Assembly (NCBI GenBank): GCA_964019425.1
Contig: OZ025822.1
Coordinates: forward strand, 62,001 to 126,000
Reading direction: 5' to 3'
Origin: Flectonema sp. DT1601
Lineage: Eukaryota; Euglenozoa; Diplonemea; Diplonemida; Diplonemidae
Length of the DNA: 64,000 nt
The position numbers and the translations under genes were made by a program. Positions 30,435 through 42,570 of this stretch are shown piece after piece (position 1 is the first letter of the stretch; each line of letters begins with the position of its first letter). The notes under the pieces were generated by a model. That model did no database searches, was not told the DNA's origin, and saw only the letters and a program-made list of their open reading frames with translations.

Positions 30435-33400
30435 AAGCATCCCACGGACTAATAACAAAAAGAATAAATTAGAAATACAGATCCCACAAAGTTCGTATCA
30501 TAAGCACCACAAGAAGGCAGCCTTCCTTATAAAAGATTGATGACCTCTGTCTCGAACACAAAGCGGCCCTCTCAGAGACTACAAGTGAAGTCAACGGAGG
30601 TATTTGAAGGTCCTTTACTCTTTTTTTAACAAAATAAGAAATCTCGGACAGGGACCTATGCAACTACCGCCACAGGTTAAAGCAGGTAGCCACTCAAACG
30701 CCTTCCTTTCAACACATCAATCACTACAGTACGGAAACAGTATCTCGAACACAAAGCGGCCCTCTCAGAGACTACAAATGAAGTCAACGGAGGTATTTGA
30801 AGGTCCTTTACGAAATCTCGGATGGTGTTACCAAAAAGAATGAATCAGAAATACAGATCCCATAAGGTTTGTACATCAACTGCAGCAACCTGCAACTTCA
30901 GCATGATGCTCAAGACTTATTGTTTTCATCATAAAACAGAAGAGGAAGAACACAAACAGAAAAGACAACAGACAGAAGTGACGACATCTTCTCAGCATCT
31001 CGACCATAATAATATGGATCCTCACTGTCTCGTGAGACTCAATTGGAAAATAACGAACGATTTGGTTGTCATCAGAGAAGGATTGCAGTCAAGACAGAAC
31101 ACTTCTTTCCAATAGAAAGACGAAGAACAAGAAGCTGTATCACGCATGGTTGTCCCAAACTTCATAATAGCCCAACTGAGCATAGAAGTTGGAATATGGA
31201 ATATACGTAACATGACAAGGTCCCGAAGAACCCTATCAACTTGCTATACGGTACGACCAGCGGGGAGCTTTGCACCATTTGAAAGAGGGTGCCTCCCAAC
31301 CATTGCGACCGAGTTGGAAATCTGAACAACAAGTTATCGAAGTCTTGGAGAGGACAAGTCACCGTTATCACTCCAAATGGGTTAGTCGGAGGCGGCGTGC
31401 AATACTCCTTATGAAGAGGCTCAAGGCAAAAGACAACTCAAACGAGAAGGCAAGCAGATTCTGTTCAGGTGGTTGATCCTGCACTTTTGACTCGTATCAG
31501 TATTTGCTTAGCAGGAAGAAATAGTCAACAGAGGGACTCGACACAGTCCTTTACATCAACGAAAACAGGAAAAAGGAAAGAACCAAATCTCGGATAGGGA
31601 CCTATGCAACTACCGCCACAGGTTAAAGCAGGTAGCCACTCAAACGCCTTCCTTTCAACTAAAACATAATAGAAAGACAACAAGTCGTGTGAAACAGAAC
31701 AATTCTTTAAATTCAACAAATGAGAGAAGTTGAGAACAGAGATACATGAAGACAATCAGATTGTTGAGACCCGAATACAGTTTTATAACTCATTAAGTAT
31801 TCATGTGAAACACGGAATTGTATTCATTCATCACAAAGAAAAGAGAGTAAGTTCGTTTACTAAATGCGATTGAAACACAATCAGGTCACGTAGAAAACGT
31901 CACCATCACATCAATCAGTAAACCGACAGTATCTCGAACACAAAGCGGCCCTCTCAGAGACTACAAATGAAGTCAACGGAGGTATTTGAAGGTCCTTTAC
32001 GAAATCTCGGATGGTGTTACCAAAAAGAATGAATCAGAAATACAGATCCCATAAGGTTTGTACATCAACTGCAGCAACCTGCAACTTCAGCATGATGCTC
32101 AAGACTTATTGTTTTCATCATAAAACAGAAGAGGAAGAACACAAACAGAAAAGACAACAGACAGAAGTGACGACATCTTCTCAGCATCTCGACCATAATA
32201 ATATGGATCCTCACTGTCTCGTGAGACTCAATTGGAAAATAACGAACGATTTGGTTGTCATCACAGAAGGATTGCAGTCAAGACAGAACTCTTCTTTCCA
32301 ACAGAGAGACGAAGAACAACAAGCTGTATCACGCATGGTTGTCCCAAACTTCATAATAGCCCAACTGAGCATAGAAGTTGGAATATGGAATATACGTAAC
32401 ATGACAAGGTCCCGAAGAACCCTATCAACTTGCTATACGGTACGACCAGCGGGGAGCTTTGCACCATTTGAAAGAGGGTGCCTCCCAACCATTGCGACCG
32501 AGTTGGAAATCTGAACAACAAGTTATCGAAGTCTTGGAGAGGACAAGTCACCGTTATCACTCCAAATGGGTTAGTCGGAGGCGGCGTGCAATACTCCTTA
32601 TGAAGAGGCTCAAGGCAAAAGACAACTCAAACGAGAAGGCAAGCAGATTCTGTTCAGGTGGTTGATCCTGCACTTTTGACTCGTATCAGTATTTGCTTAG
32701 CAGGAAGAAATAGTCAACAGAGGGACTCGACACAGTCCTTTACATCAACGAAAACAGGAAAAAGGAAAGAACCAAATCTCGGATAGGGACCTATGCAACT
32801 ACCGCCACAGGTTAAAGCAGGTAGCCACTCAAACGCCTTCCTTTCAACTAAAACATAATAGAAAGACAACAAGTCGTGTGAAACAGAACAATTCTTTAAA
32901 TTCAACAAATGAGAGAAGTTGAGAACAGAGATACATGAAGACAATCAGATTGTTGAGACCCGAATACAGTTTTATAACTCATTAAGTATTCATGTGAAAC
33001 ACGGAATTGTATTCATTCATCACAAAGAAAAGAGAGTAAGTTCGTTTACTAAATGCGATTGAAACACAATCAGGTCACGTAGAAAACGTCACCATCACAT
33101 CAATCAGTAAACCGACAGTATCTCGAACACAAAGCGGCCCTCTCAGAGACTACAAATGAAGTCAACGGAGGTATTTGAAGGTCCTTTACGAAATCTCGGA
33201 TGGTGTTACCAAAAAGAATGAATCAGAAATACAGATCCCATAAGGTTTGTACATCAACTGCAGCAACCTGCAACTTCAGCATGATGCTCAAGACTTATTG
33301 TTTTCATCATAAAACAGAAGAGGAAGAACACAAACAGAAAAGACAACAGACAGAAGTGACGACATCTTCTCAGCATCTCGACCATAATAATATGGATCCT

Positions 33401-35513
33401 CACTGTCTCGTGAGACTCAATTGGAAAATAACGAACGATTTGGTTGTCATCACAGAAGGATTGCAGTCAAGACAGAACTCTTCTTTCCAACAGAGAGACG
33501 AAGAACAACAAGCTGTATCACGCATGGTTGTCCCAAACTTCATAATAGCCCAACTGAGCATAGAAGTTGGAATATGGAATATACGTAACATGACAAGGTC
33601 CCGAAGAACCCTATCAACTTGCTATACGGTACGACCAGCGGGGAGCTTTGCACCATTTGAAAGAGGGTGCCTCCCAACCATTGCGACCGAGTTGGAAATC
33701 TGAACAACAAGTTATCGAAGTCTTGGAGAGGACAAGTCACCGTTATCACTCCAAATGGGTTAGTCGGAGGCGGCGTGCAATACTCCTTATGAAGAGGCTC
33801 AAGGCAAAAGACAACTCAAACGAGAAGGCAAGCAGATTCTGTTCAGGTGGTTGATCCTGCACTTTTGACTCGTATCAGTATTTGCTTAGCAGGAAGAAAT
33901 AGTCAACAGAGGGACTCGACACAGTCCTTTACATCAACGAAAACAGGAAAAAGGAAAGAACCAAATCTCGGATAGGGACCTATGCAACTACCGCCACAGG
34001 TTAAAGCAGGTAGCCACTCAAACGCCTTCCTTTCAACTAAAACATAATAGAAAGACAACAAGTCGTGTGAAACAGAACAATTCTTTAAATTCAACAAATG
34101 AGAGAAGTTGAGAACAGAGATACATGAAGACAATCAGATTGTTGAGACCCGAATACAGTTTTATAACTCATTAAGTATTCATGTGAAACACGGAATTGTA
34201 TTCATTCATCACAAAGAAAAGAGAGTAAGTTCGTTTACTAAATGCGATTGAAACACAATCAGGTCACGTAGAAAACGTCACCATCACATCAATCAGTAAA
34301 CCGACAGTATCTCGAACACAAAGCGGCCCTCTCAGAGACTACAAATGAAGTCAACGGAGGTATTTGAAGGTCCTTTACGAAATCTCGGATGGTGTTACCA
34401 AAAAGAATGAATCAGAAATACAGATCCCATAAGGTTTGTACATCAACTGCAGCAACCTGCAACTTCAGCATGATGCTCAAGACTTATTGTTTTCATCATA
34501 AAACAGAAGAGGAAGAACACAAACAGAAAAGACAACAGACAGAAGTGACGACATCTTCTCAGCATCTCGACCATAATAATATGGATCCTCACTGTCTCGT
34601 GAGACTCAATTGGAAAATAACGAACGATTTGGTTGTCATCACAGAAGGATTGCAGTCAAGACAGAACTCTTCTTTCCAACAGAGAGACGAAGAACAACAA
34701 GCTGTATCACGCATGGTTGTCCCAAACTTCATAATAGCCCAACTGAGCATAGAAGTTGGAATATGGAATATACGTAACATGACAAGGTCCCGAAGAACCC
34801 TATCAACTTGCTATACGGTACGACCAGCGGGGAGCTTTGCACCATTTGAAAGAGGGTGCCTCCCAACCATTGCGACCGAGTTGGAAATCTGAACAACAAG
34901 TTATCGAAGTCTTGGAGAGGACAAGTCACCGTTATCACTCCAAATGGGTTAGTCGGAGGCGGCGTGCAATACTCCTTATGAAGAGGCTCAAGGCAAAAGA
35001 CAACTCAAATGAGAAGGCAAACAGATTCTGTTCAGGTGGTTGATCCTGCACTTTTGACTCGTATCAGTATTTGCTTAGCAGGAAGAAATAGTCAACAGAG
35101 GGACTCGACACAGTCCTTTACATCAACGAAAACAGGAAAAAGGAAAGAACTAAATCTCGGATAGGGACCTATGCAACTACCGCCACAGGTTAAAGCAGGT
35201 AGCCACTCAAACGCCTTCCTTACAACACATCAATCACTACAGTACGGAAACAGTATCTCGAACACAAAGCGGCCCTCTCAGAGACTACAAATGAAGTCAA
35301 CGGAGGTATTTGAAGGTCCTTTACGAAATCTCGGATGGTGTTAAGAAAAAGAATGAATCAGAAATACAGATCCCATAAGGTTTGTACATCAACTGCAGCA
35401 ACCTGCAACTTCAGCATGATGCTCAAGACTTATTGTTTTCATCATAAAACAGAAGAGGAAGAACACAAACAGAAAAGACAACAGACAGAAGTGACGACAT
35501 CTTCTCAGCATCA
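30435..35513. repeat. Complex tandem repeat array, block 3
   Basis: This begins with the same AAGCATCCCAC leader as block 1. A short rearranged partial copy follows (about 30540-30737, with an internal deletion at TCTTTTTTTAACAAAATAAG). Then come three long 1,189-bp units (30738, 31927, 33116), one 946-bp short unit (34305-35250) and a partial unit ending at 35513. Units from 31927 share variants absent from other copies (ATCACAGAAGG, TTCCAACAGAGAG). These open a 167-codon frame that is stopped at codon 97 elsewhere. Adjacent copies look identical over long stretches, implying recent amplification or homogenisation. The right end falls inside a unit (TCTCAGCATC). Confidence 0.92.
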
Positions 35514-35827
35514 CAATAAAAAAAAACCGCTGCTTCAAATTTTTCTATTGTTTTCATTGAATTGTTGGAACATCTGAACAAAAAATATAAAAATATTTCT
35601 AAACGCGAAACTCTCATCAAAAACAAAGAAGAATAATAAATCAAAACAAAACATTTCAAATAACCAAAACCTAATTACTTCTATTGTTGTTAATATTTTC
35701 TCCTCCCCAACACTGAGGAGGAGATGCTACAAAAAAAAAAAAAAAAAAGACAAACAAAAAAAATTGGCGAGATAGTGTAGAATAAACTAATTTTCTATCG
35801 TATGTGTATTATAGGAAAGGAAAGAAT

Positions 35828-36700
35828 CTATATCGCAGTCCCCAACGTATCCAGTGGATTTAATTTCTTTCTGGGATCAATACTCTTCGAACCCTTCTCC
35901 TTTTCTCTTTTATCACACGACAAAGCAGGTGGACAAGTACAACATAAATTGTTAACCCAAAATGGAAGTCTTCCCTTCTTTTGATAAAAACAGATAGTAC
36001 CAAGACAAAACAGTACGGCTACGATGAGTAATCCGAACAAAAGCATTTCACTTGCTGCTGCGCTTGGTGATGAGGGCGGTGCTGGAGCTGTTGTTGTTTT
36101 TTTTTTTTTTTTTTTTTTTGTATATTTTATTGCAAACAGTTACATACTTATTACTTTACGACAAAGTCCACGACGGACGTCACATGCGTATCCGATTTCA
36201 GTGCATTCGCAATAACCGAATTTGTCTGTTTTTGAACCTGTCGTGCATTCTGCTCCAACAGAGAGACGTTCATCACAAGGACTTACAGGGGCTGGAGTTG
36301 TGATGAATTGTGATGACACATCAGTGAGGAATCCCAATGTTTGTTCATCCAACGCCTTATTTGTAAAATAAAAAACATAAACCTGATCAGATTTTCTATT
36401 ATTAATAGCAGTCACTCCGTTTGCATCTGCATCAAAAACAACAGAAAATAACAACGTGTTCCCACCTACGACACCACTCTCTTTAGCCGACACTGATGCT
36501 ACTTTATTATTGTCGGTACCGACACCTAATCCTAAGTCAGACGGAATGTCTTGGGCTAGACCATTGTCAACTAATTGTTTGTTATTAAAGTATGTCGCGT
36601 ATGTAAGTCCTCTGGCATAAAAACTGATAGTCTTCAGCTCGGCATTTATTGGATTTATTATCAGTAAGGCAGCCAACAAGATAATAATCAAACGTGTCAT
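35828..36700 (-). CDS. Two-exon type I membrane protein
   Basis: The spliced product is 270 residues. Exon 1 is 36700-36148 and exon 2 is 36087-35828; the 60-nt intron is GTATGT...ACAACAACAG. Exon 1 encodes a signal peptide (residues 1-20), a beta-rich ectodomain of about 120 residues and a Cys-rich C-terminal module (CDERLSVGAECTTGSK, then FGYCECTEIGYACD). Splicing joins it in phase 1 to a Pro/Ser/Ala linker (TPAPPSSPSAAASE). A membrane helix (LLFGLLIVAVLFCLGTICF) and a Cys-containing basic tail follow. If the intron is retained, translation stops after KVISM, giving a secreted form. The family is not recognised. The intron's 3' part is a run of about 20 A. Confidence 0.82.
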
Positions 36701-36845
36701 TTATTTGTAGTTTTAGTTTTTAAACGTCGTTTTCTGAAAGGGGGAAAAAAAAAAAAGTGAGAAAAAAAAATTGAAAAACAAAAAAAAGAAAAGAAAGAAC
36801 TTATAACGTAGAATCTAACTTATATATCTAACCAAATTGAACTAA

Positions 36846-39296
36846 TTATCTCATTCTAGTACCACCGTATACGTTACTAAAATCAAATCGAGCGATCATT
36901 TCCGCTGATTTTGTTGAACCCGTCTGTTGATGTAGCGCCGATATAAATAATTGCATAGCCCTCCTGAATTGAGACATAATATCCTGGCTTAGCGTTGATG
37001 GCAGTAATCTGATACTGTCTCTTACTAAGGGAGGTATCTCAATATCTGAGAAATTTCTATATTTTTGTTTCGTGATTGATATCGACCTAAGCCATTGAAT
37101 ATAAAGTCGGGTACATTCTTCAAACTTAACGACTAGTCTGATAATTGAGAGTAGGGTTGCCCAGTGGTCTTTCGTACGTCTTGAGAAGTTAACAGCATCG
37201 AGAAGGTGATTCGCAAGTCTGCTGTGACCCTTTCGAAAACCTGCTACACTAGTAACTTCACTGAGTGCATTTATTCCCTTTTTCCATATTGAAGTAGTTT
37301 TCTGAAGTAGCTGATCATACAAAGCCTGAATGAAATGCAACAGATGAACGCGAGTCGATATAATCTGACGCTCAAGACCTGTCAGCCTCCAAGTCATTCG
37401 AGGTAGTCGACAATTCACTAACAAATGTTGAGAATATGATGTCAGTAATAAAACTTGTTGAACTCTTGTATAAGCAGCAATTACTTCAGGTGGAAATATT
37501 ATATTTAATTGTGAACTCGGAGGTATGGTTAATTTCTGAACGAATCCTGAAACAATTCGAAGACAGTTTGGTGGCCTTGCTTTGTCAACAGGTAACCTTG
37601 GAACGTCATCTCCTGATGAAAATCTTAACGAAGACGCATCCTGACCTTCATCTTCCCATTTAACATTACAATGATTTGTTACTATGTTATTATTATCATT
37701 GTGATATAGAAGAAGAGATGACCTAAAACTGTCTTGTATTTGATCATTGCTTGGCTTAGTACCCCAACTACATGAACTAGCGATTGGAAACAAATATCTA
37801 CTACAAAAGTATTGCATTACATCGCCTTGATGTAAAAGATGAAATCCACTTAGAATATTCATATATTTGTCAATGTCACATTCTTTTTGTAATGCGCTTA
37901 CTAAAGCTATCCCAACAGTGTTGCTGTGTTTAGTAATTATGTTTTCAATAGTATTCGTGATAATTGATCCAATAGGAACTCCATTATTACAAGTCGGAAG
38001 AGAAGCTAAATGTCGATTCGCATTTTGAGATCCTCCTCTCAACGCAGCTGTTGGATTGCCTCCAGAATCACTTCCCTGTTTTTTAATATCCTCGTTAAAC
38101 AACTGACTAATATCGATAACAGGAACATGGCAGATATTACTGTCTTGCAATTGTCTGTTTCTGAGTGTTTGTAGGAATCTTACCGACTTTCCGCTTACAA
38201 GAATTAAATGAGCAGTCTCTTGAGAAATAAAACAAGGAAGCCGCTCGTTGACGATTTTCCAACGTTCGTCCCAGTCTGTGAATGGATCAAGTTTTCTCCT
38301 TACCACTTCAGTGATAAAGATCATTTGTTCTTGGATACGTGCTTTACCTAGGCTGCCTGTTGATACCCAATCAGTGATTTCTACTAAATATGGTTGGAGG
38401 GTTTCTAATAGAACTGCTGAAGCGATTGTTGAACACGATAATCCTCTTTCTTGACACTTCTCAGCCCATCTGTAAAGTCTCGATAACAATACTGTACTAC
38501 CACATGAGTCTTGTGACAGTTGCACTGTTGTTGTTAAAACCTTAGCAAGTTGATTTAGACATTCTTCAGTACTCGTTTTCCTAATGTAAGAAATCAATTC
38601 AGGAATCGTCTTTATTATATTAGCCTCTTGAACTTCCATAAAAAGAGTAGTCGTACAACACAACACCTTCGCAATAACACTTGTTAATGATGGGACTAAT
38701 GGACTGATACTACACATCTTTTCAGATTGGACGGGTGAATAAGCAGTTGATTGCTTCCTTAATGAATCCATCCCTGATCTGATACTTAGAATGACAGTTC
38801 CCAAAGACAAGACTGGTGAGATCATCTCACGTAAGACTGAAGGTGATATATCAGGACATACAACATCACTATTAAGTATGAATCCTTCTTTGTTAGTCAT
38901 CGTGAGTCCGTAACATGGAAGTCCTTGAAGACAACTTAATAATAAAAGTACCATTTGATCCTCTGACACAACTGATAAACTTTTACTCGGTAGCTTTGAT
39001 ATCCCAAACAGTGTTGATGGTGTACAAAGTTGTGTTGGTGTTGCTCTTTTTGGTTCAACATCTGGGAACACACCATCGCCCCAGACTTCTTCCATCGCTC
39101 TAAGTTCGAATCTCCCCCAACCTTCTTTTTCACGTTTTAATGGTTGTATTTCTTGATGTTCACTTTGGCATTCCATTTCTTCATCGACAACATCGGATAC
39201 TACCTCATCATCATATGCCTGACACTCATCTAAGTACGCCAGGTAATCGTCATCTGGTGCGAAAAGGGCATCAAGCTCCGCTGTCGTCAGGCTCAT
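36846..39296 (-). CDS. Gamma-tubulin complex component (Spc97/Spc98 family, GCP5/6-like)
   Basis: The product is 816 residues from the ATG that reads MSLTTAELD; the frame upstream of it is unlikely to be coding. The central region has family signatures: YLVEITDWVSTGSLG, then RLPCFISQETAHLILVSGKSVRFLQ. The latter matches the P.FL....A..ILL.GKSINFL block of GCPs. The C-terminal domain follows (FPPEVIAAYTRVQQVLLLTSYSQHLL, here split by a variable loop, and MTWRLTGLERQ). GCPs assemble the gamma-tubulin ring complex that nucleates microtubules at basal bodies. The divergence and the low-complexity insertion at about 430-530 favour a GCP5- or GCP6-type subunit over GCP2/3, but I cannot settle which. 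The ATG is only 71 nt from the stop of the F-box gene upstream. Confidence 0.82.
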   Translation of the reverse strand: MSLTTAELDALFAPDDDYLAYLDECQAYDDEVVSDVVDEEMECQSEHQEIQPLKREKEGWGRFELRAMEEVWGDGVFPDVEPKRATPTQLCTPSTLFGISKLPSKSLSVVSEDQMVLLLLSCLQGLPCYGLTMTNKEGFILNSDVVCPDISPSVLREMISPVLSLGTVILSIRSGMDSLRKQSTAYSPVQSEKMCSISPLVPSLTSVIAKVLCCTTTLFMEVQEANIIKTIPELISYIRKTSTEECLNQLAKVLTTTVQLSQDSCGSTVLLSRLYRWAEKCQERGLSCSTIASAVLLETLQPYLVEITDWVSTGSLGKARIQEQMIFITEVVRRKLDPFTDWDERWKIVNERLPCFISQETAHLILVSGKSVRFLQTLRNRQLQDSNICHVPVIDISQLFNEDIKKQGSDSGGNPTAALRGGSQNANRHLASLPTCNNGVPIGSIITNTIENIITKHSNTVGIALVSALQKECDIDKYMNILSGFHLLHQGDVMQYFCSRYLFPIASSCSWGTKPSNDQIQDSFRSSLLLYHNDNNNIVTNHCNVKWEDEGQDASSLRFSSGDDVPRLPVDKARPPNCLRIVSGFVQKLTIPPSSQLNIIFPPEVIAAYTRVQQVLLLTSYSQHLLVNCRLPRMTWRLTGLERQIISTRVHLLHFIQALYDQLLQKTTSIWKKGINALSEVTSVAGFRKGHSRLANHLLDAVNFSRRTKDHWATLLSIIRLVVKFEECTRLYIQWLRSISITKQKYRNFSDIEIPPLVRDSIRLLPSTLSQDIMSQFRRAMQLFISALHQQTGSTKSAEMIARFDFSNVYGGTRMR

Positions 39297-39367
39297 TTCA
39301 TTTGCGTTGTCTTTTTTTTCGTGAAAAATAATATAAAGTAGGAAATAATCAACCAATGAATTTGCCA

Positions 39368-40543
39368 TTAATCGCCAACACAATTATCACAAACGTCAGC
39401 TATGAACGACAATAGAGAATGACTACCATCAGAATGAGGTAACAAGGCTGAGATTGCAGGACAGTTTCTAACCGTATGCATCTTAATAGCAAAACAGGGA
39501 TCTACTATCGATGAGGAAAAAGATTTTGGAACGAACGACGGACAAAGCTCAGTCAAAGATATAACCTGCAACAGTACAAAGTCCGACAAGTTATATAAAT
39601 GTAATTCATCAGGAGGGAGACCAAGATTATTTGATGTTGCCACAGTCACTGTACTCGAAGACAGAACAACTCCTCTCAAGAAACGACGTGAAGACGCGAC
39701 TACAGGCATATCCACTCGACAGTCAGATCCCTTCATAATTTCGTAAGGTTTTCTTTTATTACTAATTCCAACTACTATTCCACCACAGGGTGATACTCCA
39801 TAACCAACAAAAGGTAATATTACAACACCCGTGGGATCATCTACGGGAAGATAATAAACATTCGTACGCTCTTCCACATCACACATTATAATAAAACCCT
39901 TCTTAGAACAAACATAAATACATGAGCTAAGCTGATTCCACATTGGGCTACAGTTATGTGGTAACAATGTTGATGTTGACACGTCGCTACCAACAGTGTA
40001 AACAGTATTGTCTACGTATATTATGTATAAGTCTGTATGGATGTGATAGGCGCTGAAGATATTGGTTGACGTCAGATTAACGTTGTTTGGAATCGTCAGC
40101 AGAGTATTTTCATAAAAACAATCATACAATGAAAACGACACAAATTGAAATGCTATTTCACTATCGCAAAGTGTTAACAACTTCTTACCAGCGACAGAGA
40201 ACCAGACAACTTTCTTTGGAAGATTAAAAATTGTTTTATTGATTGACGAATAAGAAATATTTCTAACAGCTATATAAATATCATCATCACTCTCAGATTC
40301 GAACATAGACACCACACCAACATCATTACTATCTCTCCCAACAAATAAATGTTTTGGTTCTTCAATGCTGTGTATGACCGTTCGGATTGTTTTTCCTCCT
40401 CCTGTCCATCGAACGGTATCACCTCTGACTGATTGGAGTGCTAATAGCATCCATGTCTTTGAGACAGCTGCTGCTTGACACAGAGATTCCTGTTCTGAAT
40501 ATCCCAAGATATCCTTGAGGATGTCTGCTGGTATGTCTTGCAT
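39368..40543 (-). CDS. F-box-like protein
   Basis: The product is 391 residues starting MQDIPADILKDILG. This N-terminus continues to VSKTWMLLALQS and matches the F-box pattern (.P.DIL..IL......L......V.K.W). The remaining 340 residues are beta-rich with irregular repeats of about 45-50 residues and resemble a degenerate beta-propeller. F-box proteins are substrate adaptors of SCF ubiquitin ligases; the client is unknown. The upstream part of the open frame translates T/A runs and is rejected. CTGACAG and CAG lie 3-8 nt before the chosen ATG. Confidence 0.75.
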   Translation of the reverse strand: MQDIPADILKDILGYSEQESLCQAAAVSKTWMLLALQSVRGDTVRWTGGGKTIRTVIHSIEEPKHLFVGRDSNDVGVVSMFESESDDDIYIAVRNISYSSINKTIFNLPKKVVWFSVAGKKLLTLCDSEIAFQFVSFSLYDCFYENTLLTIPNNVNLTSTNIFSAYHIHTDLYIIYVDNTVYTVGSDVSTSTLLPHNCSPMWNQLSSCIYVCSKKGFIIMCDVEERTNVYYLPVDDPTGVVILPFVGYGVSPCGGIVVGISNKRKPYEIMKGSDCRVDMPVVASSRRFLRGVVLSSSTVTVATSNNLGLPPDELHLYNLSDFVLLQVISLTELCPSFVPKSFSSSIVDPCFAIKMHTVRNCPAISALLPHSDGSHSLLSFIADVCDNCVGD

Positions 40544-40816
40544 TGCTGCTGTCAGTGTTTTAACAAAACAAAAAAAACGAAGAAAAAAAAAGAAAAAAAA
40601 ACTTGGGGTAAAAAAATATACTATCTCAGATTTTTCCACATTCTTGTTGATGACCTGACGTTAGAGGAGAAATAAAATTGAAAAAAAAGGAAAACTAAAA
40701 AAAAAAAGCATTCGTATTATTAAAACATATAAAAAATTATGTACACAGGGCTAACAGTAATGTTCGCATTTGTAATGTTGGAAATCTCAATTGAAGGAAT
40801 CGATAGTGTTGTAGTG
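40544..40816. other. Intergenic, no gene seen
   Basis: This compact spacer between the F-box gene start and the EF-hand gene end is rich in A-runs on the plus strand (40565-40610, 40680-40706). Nothing structured was recognised. Confidence 0.45.
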
Positions 40817-42570
40817 TTAGTGAGCTAGTTCTATCCGCTTTATATCTTTAACTCCTTGTTTGTTTAAGGCTGCGAGCATTCTTTGAGTGTCGTCTGCACG
40901 GATTCCTAAGTCATCTTTGATTTCAATTACTTTCTGTTCACCAGACATGAAGATGACTAATACCCGTCTGCAGCTGGTGTTGGCGCAGACTCCTGCTCCG
41001 CCACTGATGTGCCAGGCGTTTCGAATCATAAGTTCGAAATAGTTATCATTGTCGATACCTGCGGAAAGGTCTCCATAGTAGTCGATGAACTCTTCTTGTG
41101 TAATTGTTCCATCGCTGTTTTTATCCCAATCCTCCATGAATTCTTGATATACTTCTTGAGCTGTTTTCTCCTTGCTGAGTACATCCGGGTGTTTAGATAC
41201 GTCGTATGCCTTCGCCATGTCTTCAAAGTTTACAATTCCATCACCAGTCTTGTCAAGTTTCTTAAATGCCATTTGAACAATTTCAACTCTTCGAGGATTA
41301 GTCATTGGACCTCTCACACCTCTTACGAATTCTGTTACTGAGATCTGACCCGACTTGTCTTCATCAAAGTACGCAAATATTACATCCAATTCTTGAGAAG
41401 AGATTTCTAGTCCGTAAGTTTGAAATCCACTTTTTAACTCTGGTTTGTCAAGCTGTTTTTTTTTGTTTTTTTTTTGTACCAATCACAATATGAGTATGAG
41501 TTGTGTAATATAGTTTCCAAGACGGGGGAACGTTCTCATAGAATACATACCTGTCTATTACCATTGTCGTCCATGATTTTAAGAATTCGAGTCAGTCCTC
41601 GGAATCCACGCTTTCCAGCGCGTTTAATTATTTTAGATCTGACCTTATCGAGAATAGGATCACCAGTTGGAGTGAATGTCGTTGTATTTACTTGAGAAGC
41701 AGTAAGTTTTGGTGGTTCTGCATAAGCTCGTTCTGCACGACTGTAATAACCGAAATCTGCACGCGAAGTAGTCTCCCAAGTGTGTGGAAGTTGTTTGTTA
41801 GTAGCTGTCGGATTGGCAGACCTACCACCAAGCATGTGTGAAACACTATAATTCCTGTTATTTATACCAGTTTGTGACTCACTATATAATTCTTGACAAG
41901 ACACGGGATGAACTGGTGACGTAGGACTTCCATACACATCAAACTGACGAGGTTCACGAGGAGCGTATAAAGGTTGGCTATCTTCATCTAGATTGAATGT
42001 CTCAATTATCATCATTTCAAAGTAGTCATCGCTGTCGATGTTTTTACCAACTCCGCTGTAAAAGGCTTCGAATTCTTCTTTTGATATCTTTTGGTCAATT
42101 GAATTCTCATTCTCAAAATTCCTAATAAAATCAGAATAGCATTCATCAGCTGTTTTTTCACCCTTTAAAACAGCAGGGTGATTGGTAACGTCGTATCTTG
42201 ATTTCAATTCATTCATGTCAATGAATCCAGAACCGTCTCTGTCGAGGGATACGAATGCTTTGTCAACTGCTTTCCTTCGTCGGGGATTTAATCCTCCTCG
42301 AATCCCTTTTAAAAACTCATCGAGGCTGAGCTTACCGTCACCATCTTCATCGAACGACGTCATCAAATATTTTAATTCGAAATTAGTGAGTTCGACTCCC
42401 CAGGTTTTTAGTCCAGCTCGAAGCTCAGCAGGAGACAATACCCTGTCGCTATTTTTATCCATTCGCCTGAATTCTTGGGTCATCTCTCTGAGACCGTTGT
42501 TTCCTTTCTTCATCGCAGCTTGTTTTATTCGACCCATTATGGGATCTTCTGTCCATTCTCTGGAGGTCAT
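40817..42570 (-). CDS. Calcyphosin-like protein with eight EF-hands, two exons
   Basis: The spliced product is 551 residues. Exon 1 is 42570-41551 and exon 2 is 41452-40817; the 98-nt intron (41550-41453) runs GTATGT..AAAAAACAG and joins MDDNGNRQ to LDKPELKSG in phase 0. It is a tandem duplication of the four-EF-hand calcyphosin/CAPSL fold. The first half has good calcium loops (DKNSDRVLSPAE, DEDGDGKLSLDE, DRDGSGFIDMNE) and a degenerate fourth. The second half begins across the intron (DDNGNRQLDKPE, DEDKSGQISVTE, DKTGDGIVNFED, DKNSDGTITQEE). A 60-residue C-terminal extension (CANTSCRRVLVIF...) follows. Calcium sensing near the axoneme is inferred from family. TCATCTAG ends 11 nt before the ATG. 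Confidence 0.92.

Noticed and set aside
21279..34892. Repeated plus-strand frames of 97-167 codons and minus-strand frames of 61-76 codons in the repeat array
   Set aside because: They are repeated simply because the DNA is repeated. They are interrupted differently between copies and contain no recognisable domain. A faint likeness of GIWNIRNM to a LINE endonuclease start has no catalytic motifs around it.
21079..35513. CRISPR array
   Set aside because: The repeat period is about 1 kb with no short spacers, and the genome is eukaryotic.
39297..39383. Longer N-terminus of the gamma-tubulin-complex protein
   Set aside because: The added residues read through an A/T-rich 71-nt spacer and overlap the F-box gene stop. 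MSLTTAELD is the plausible start.
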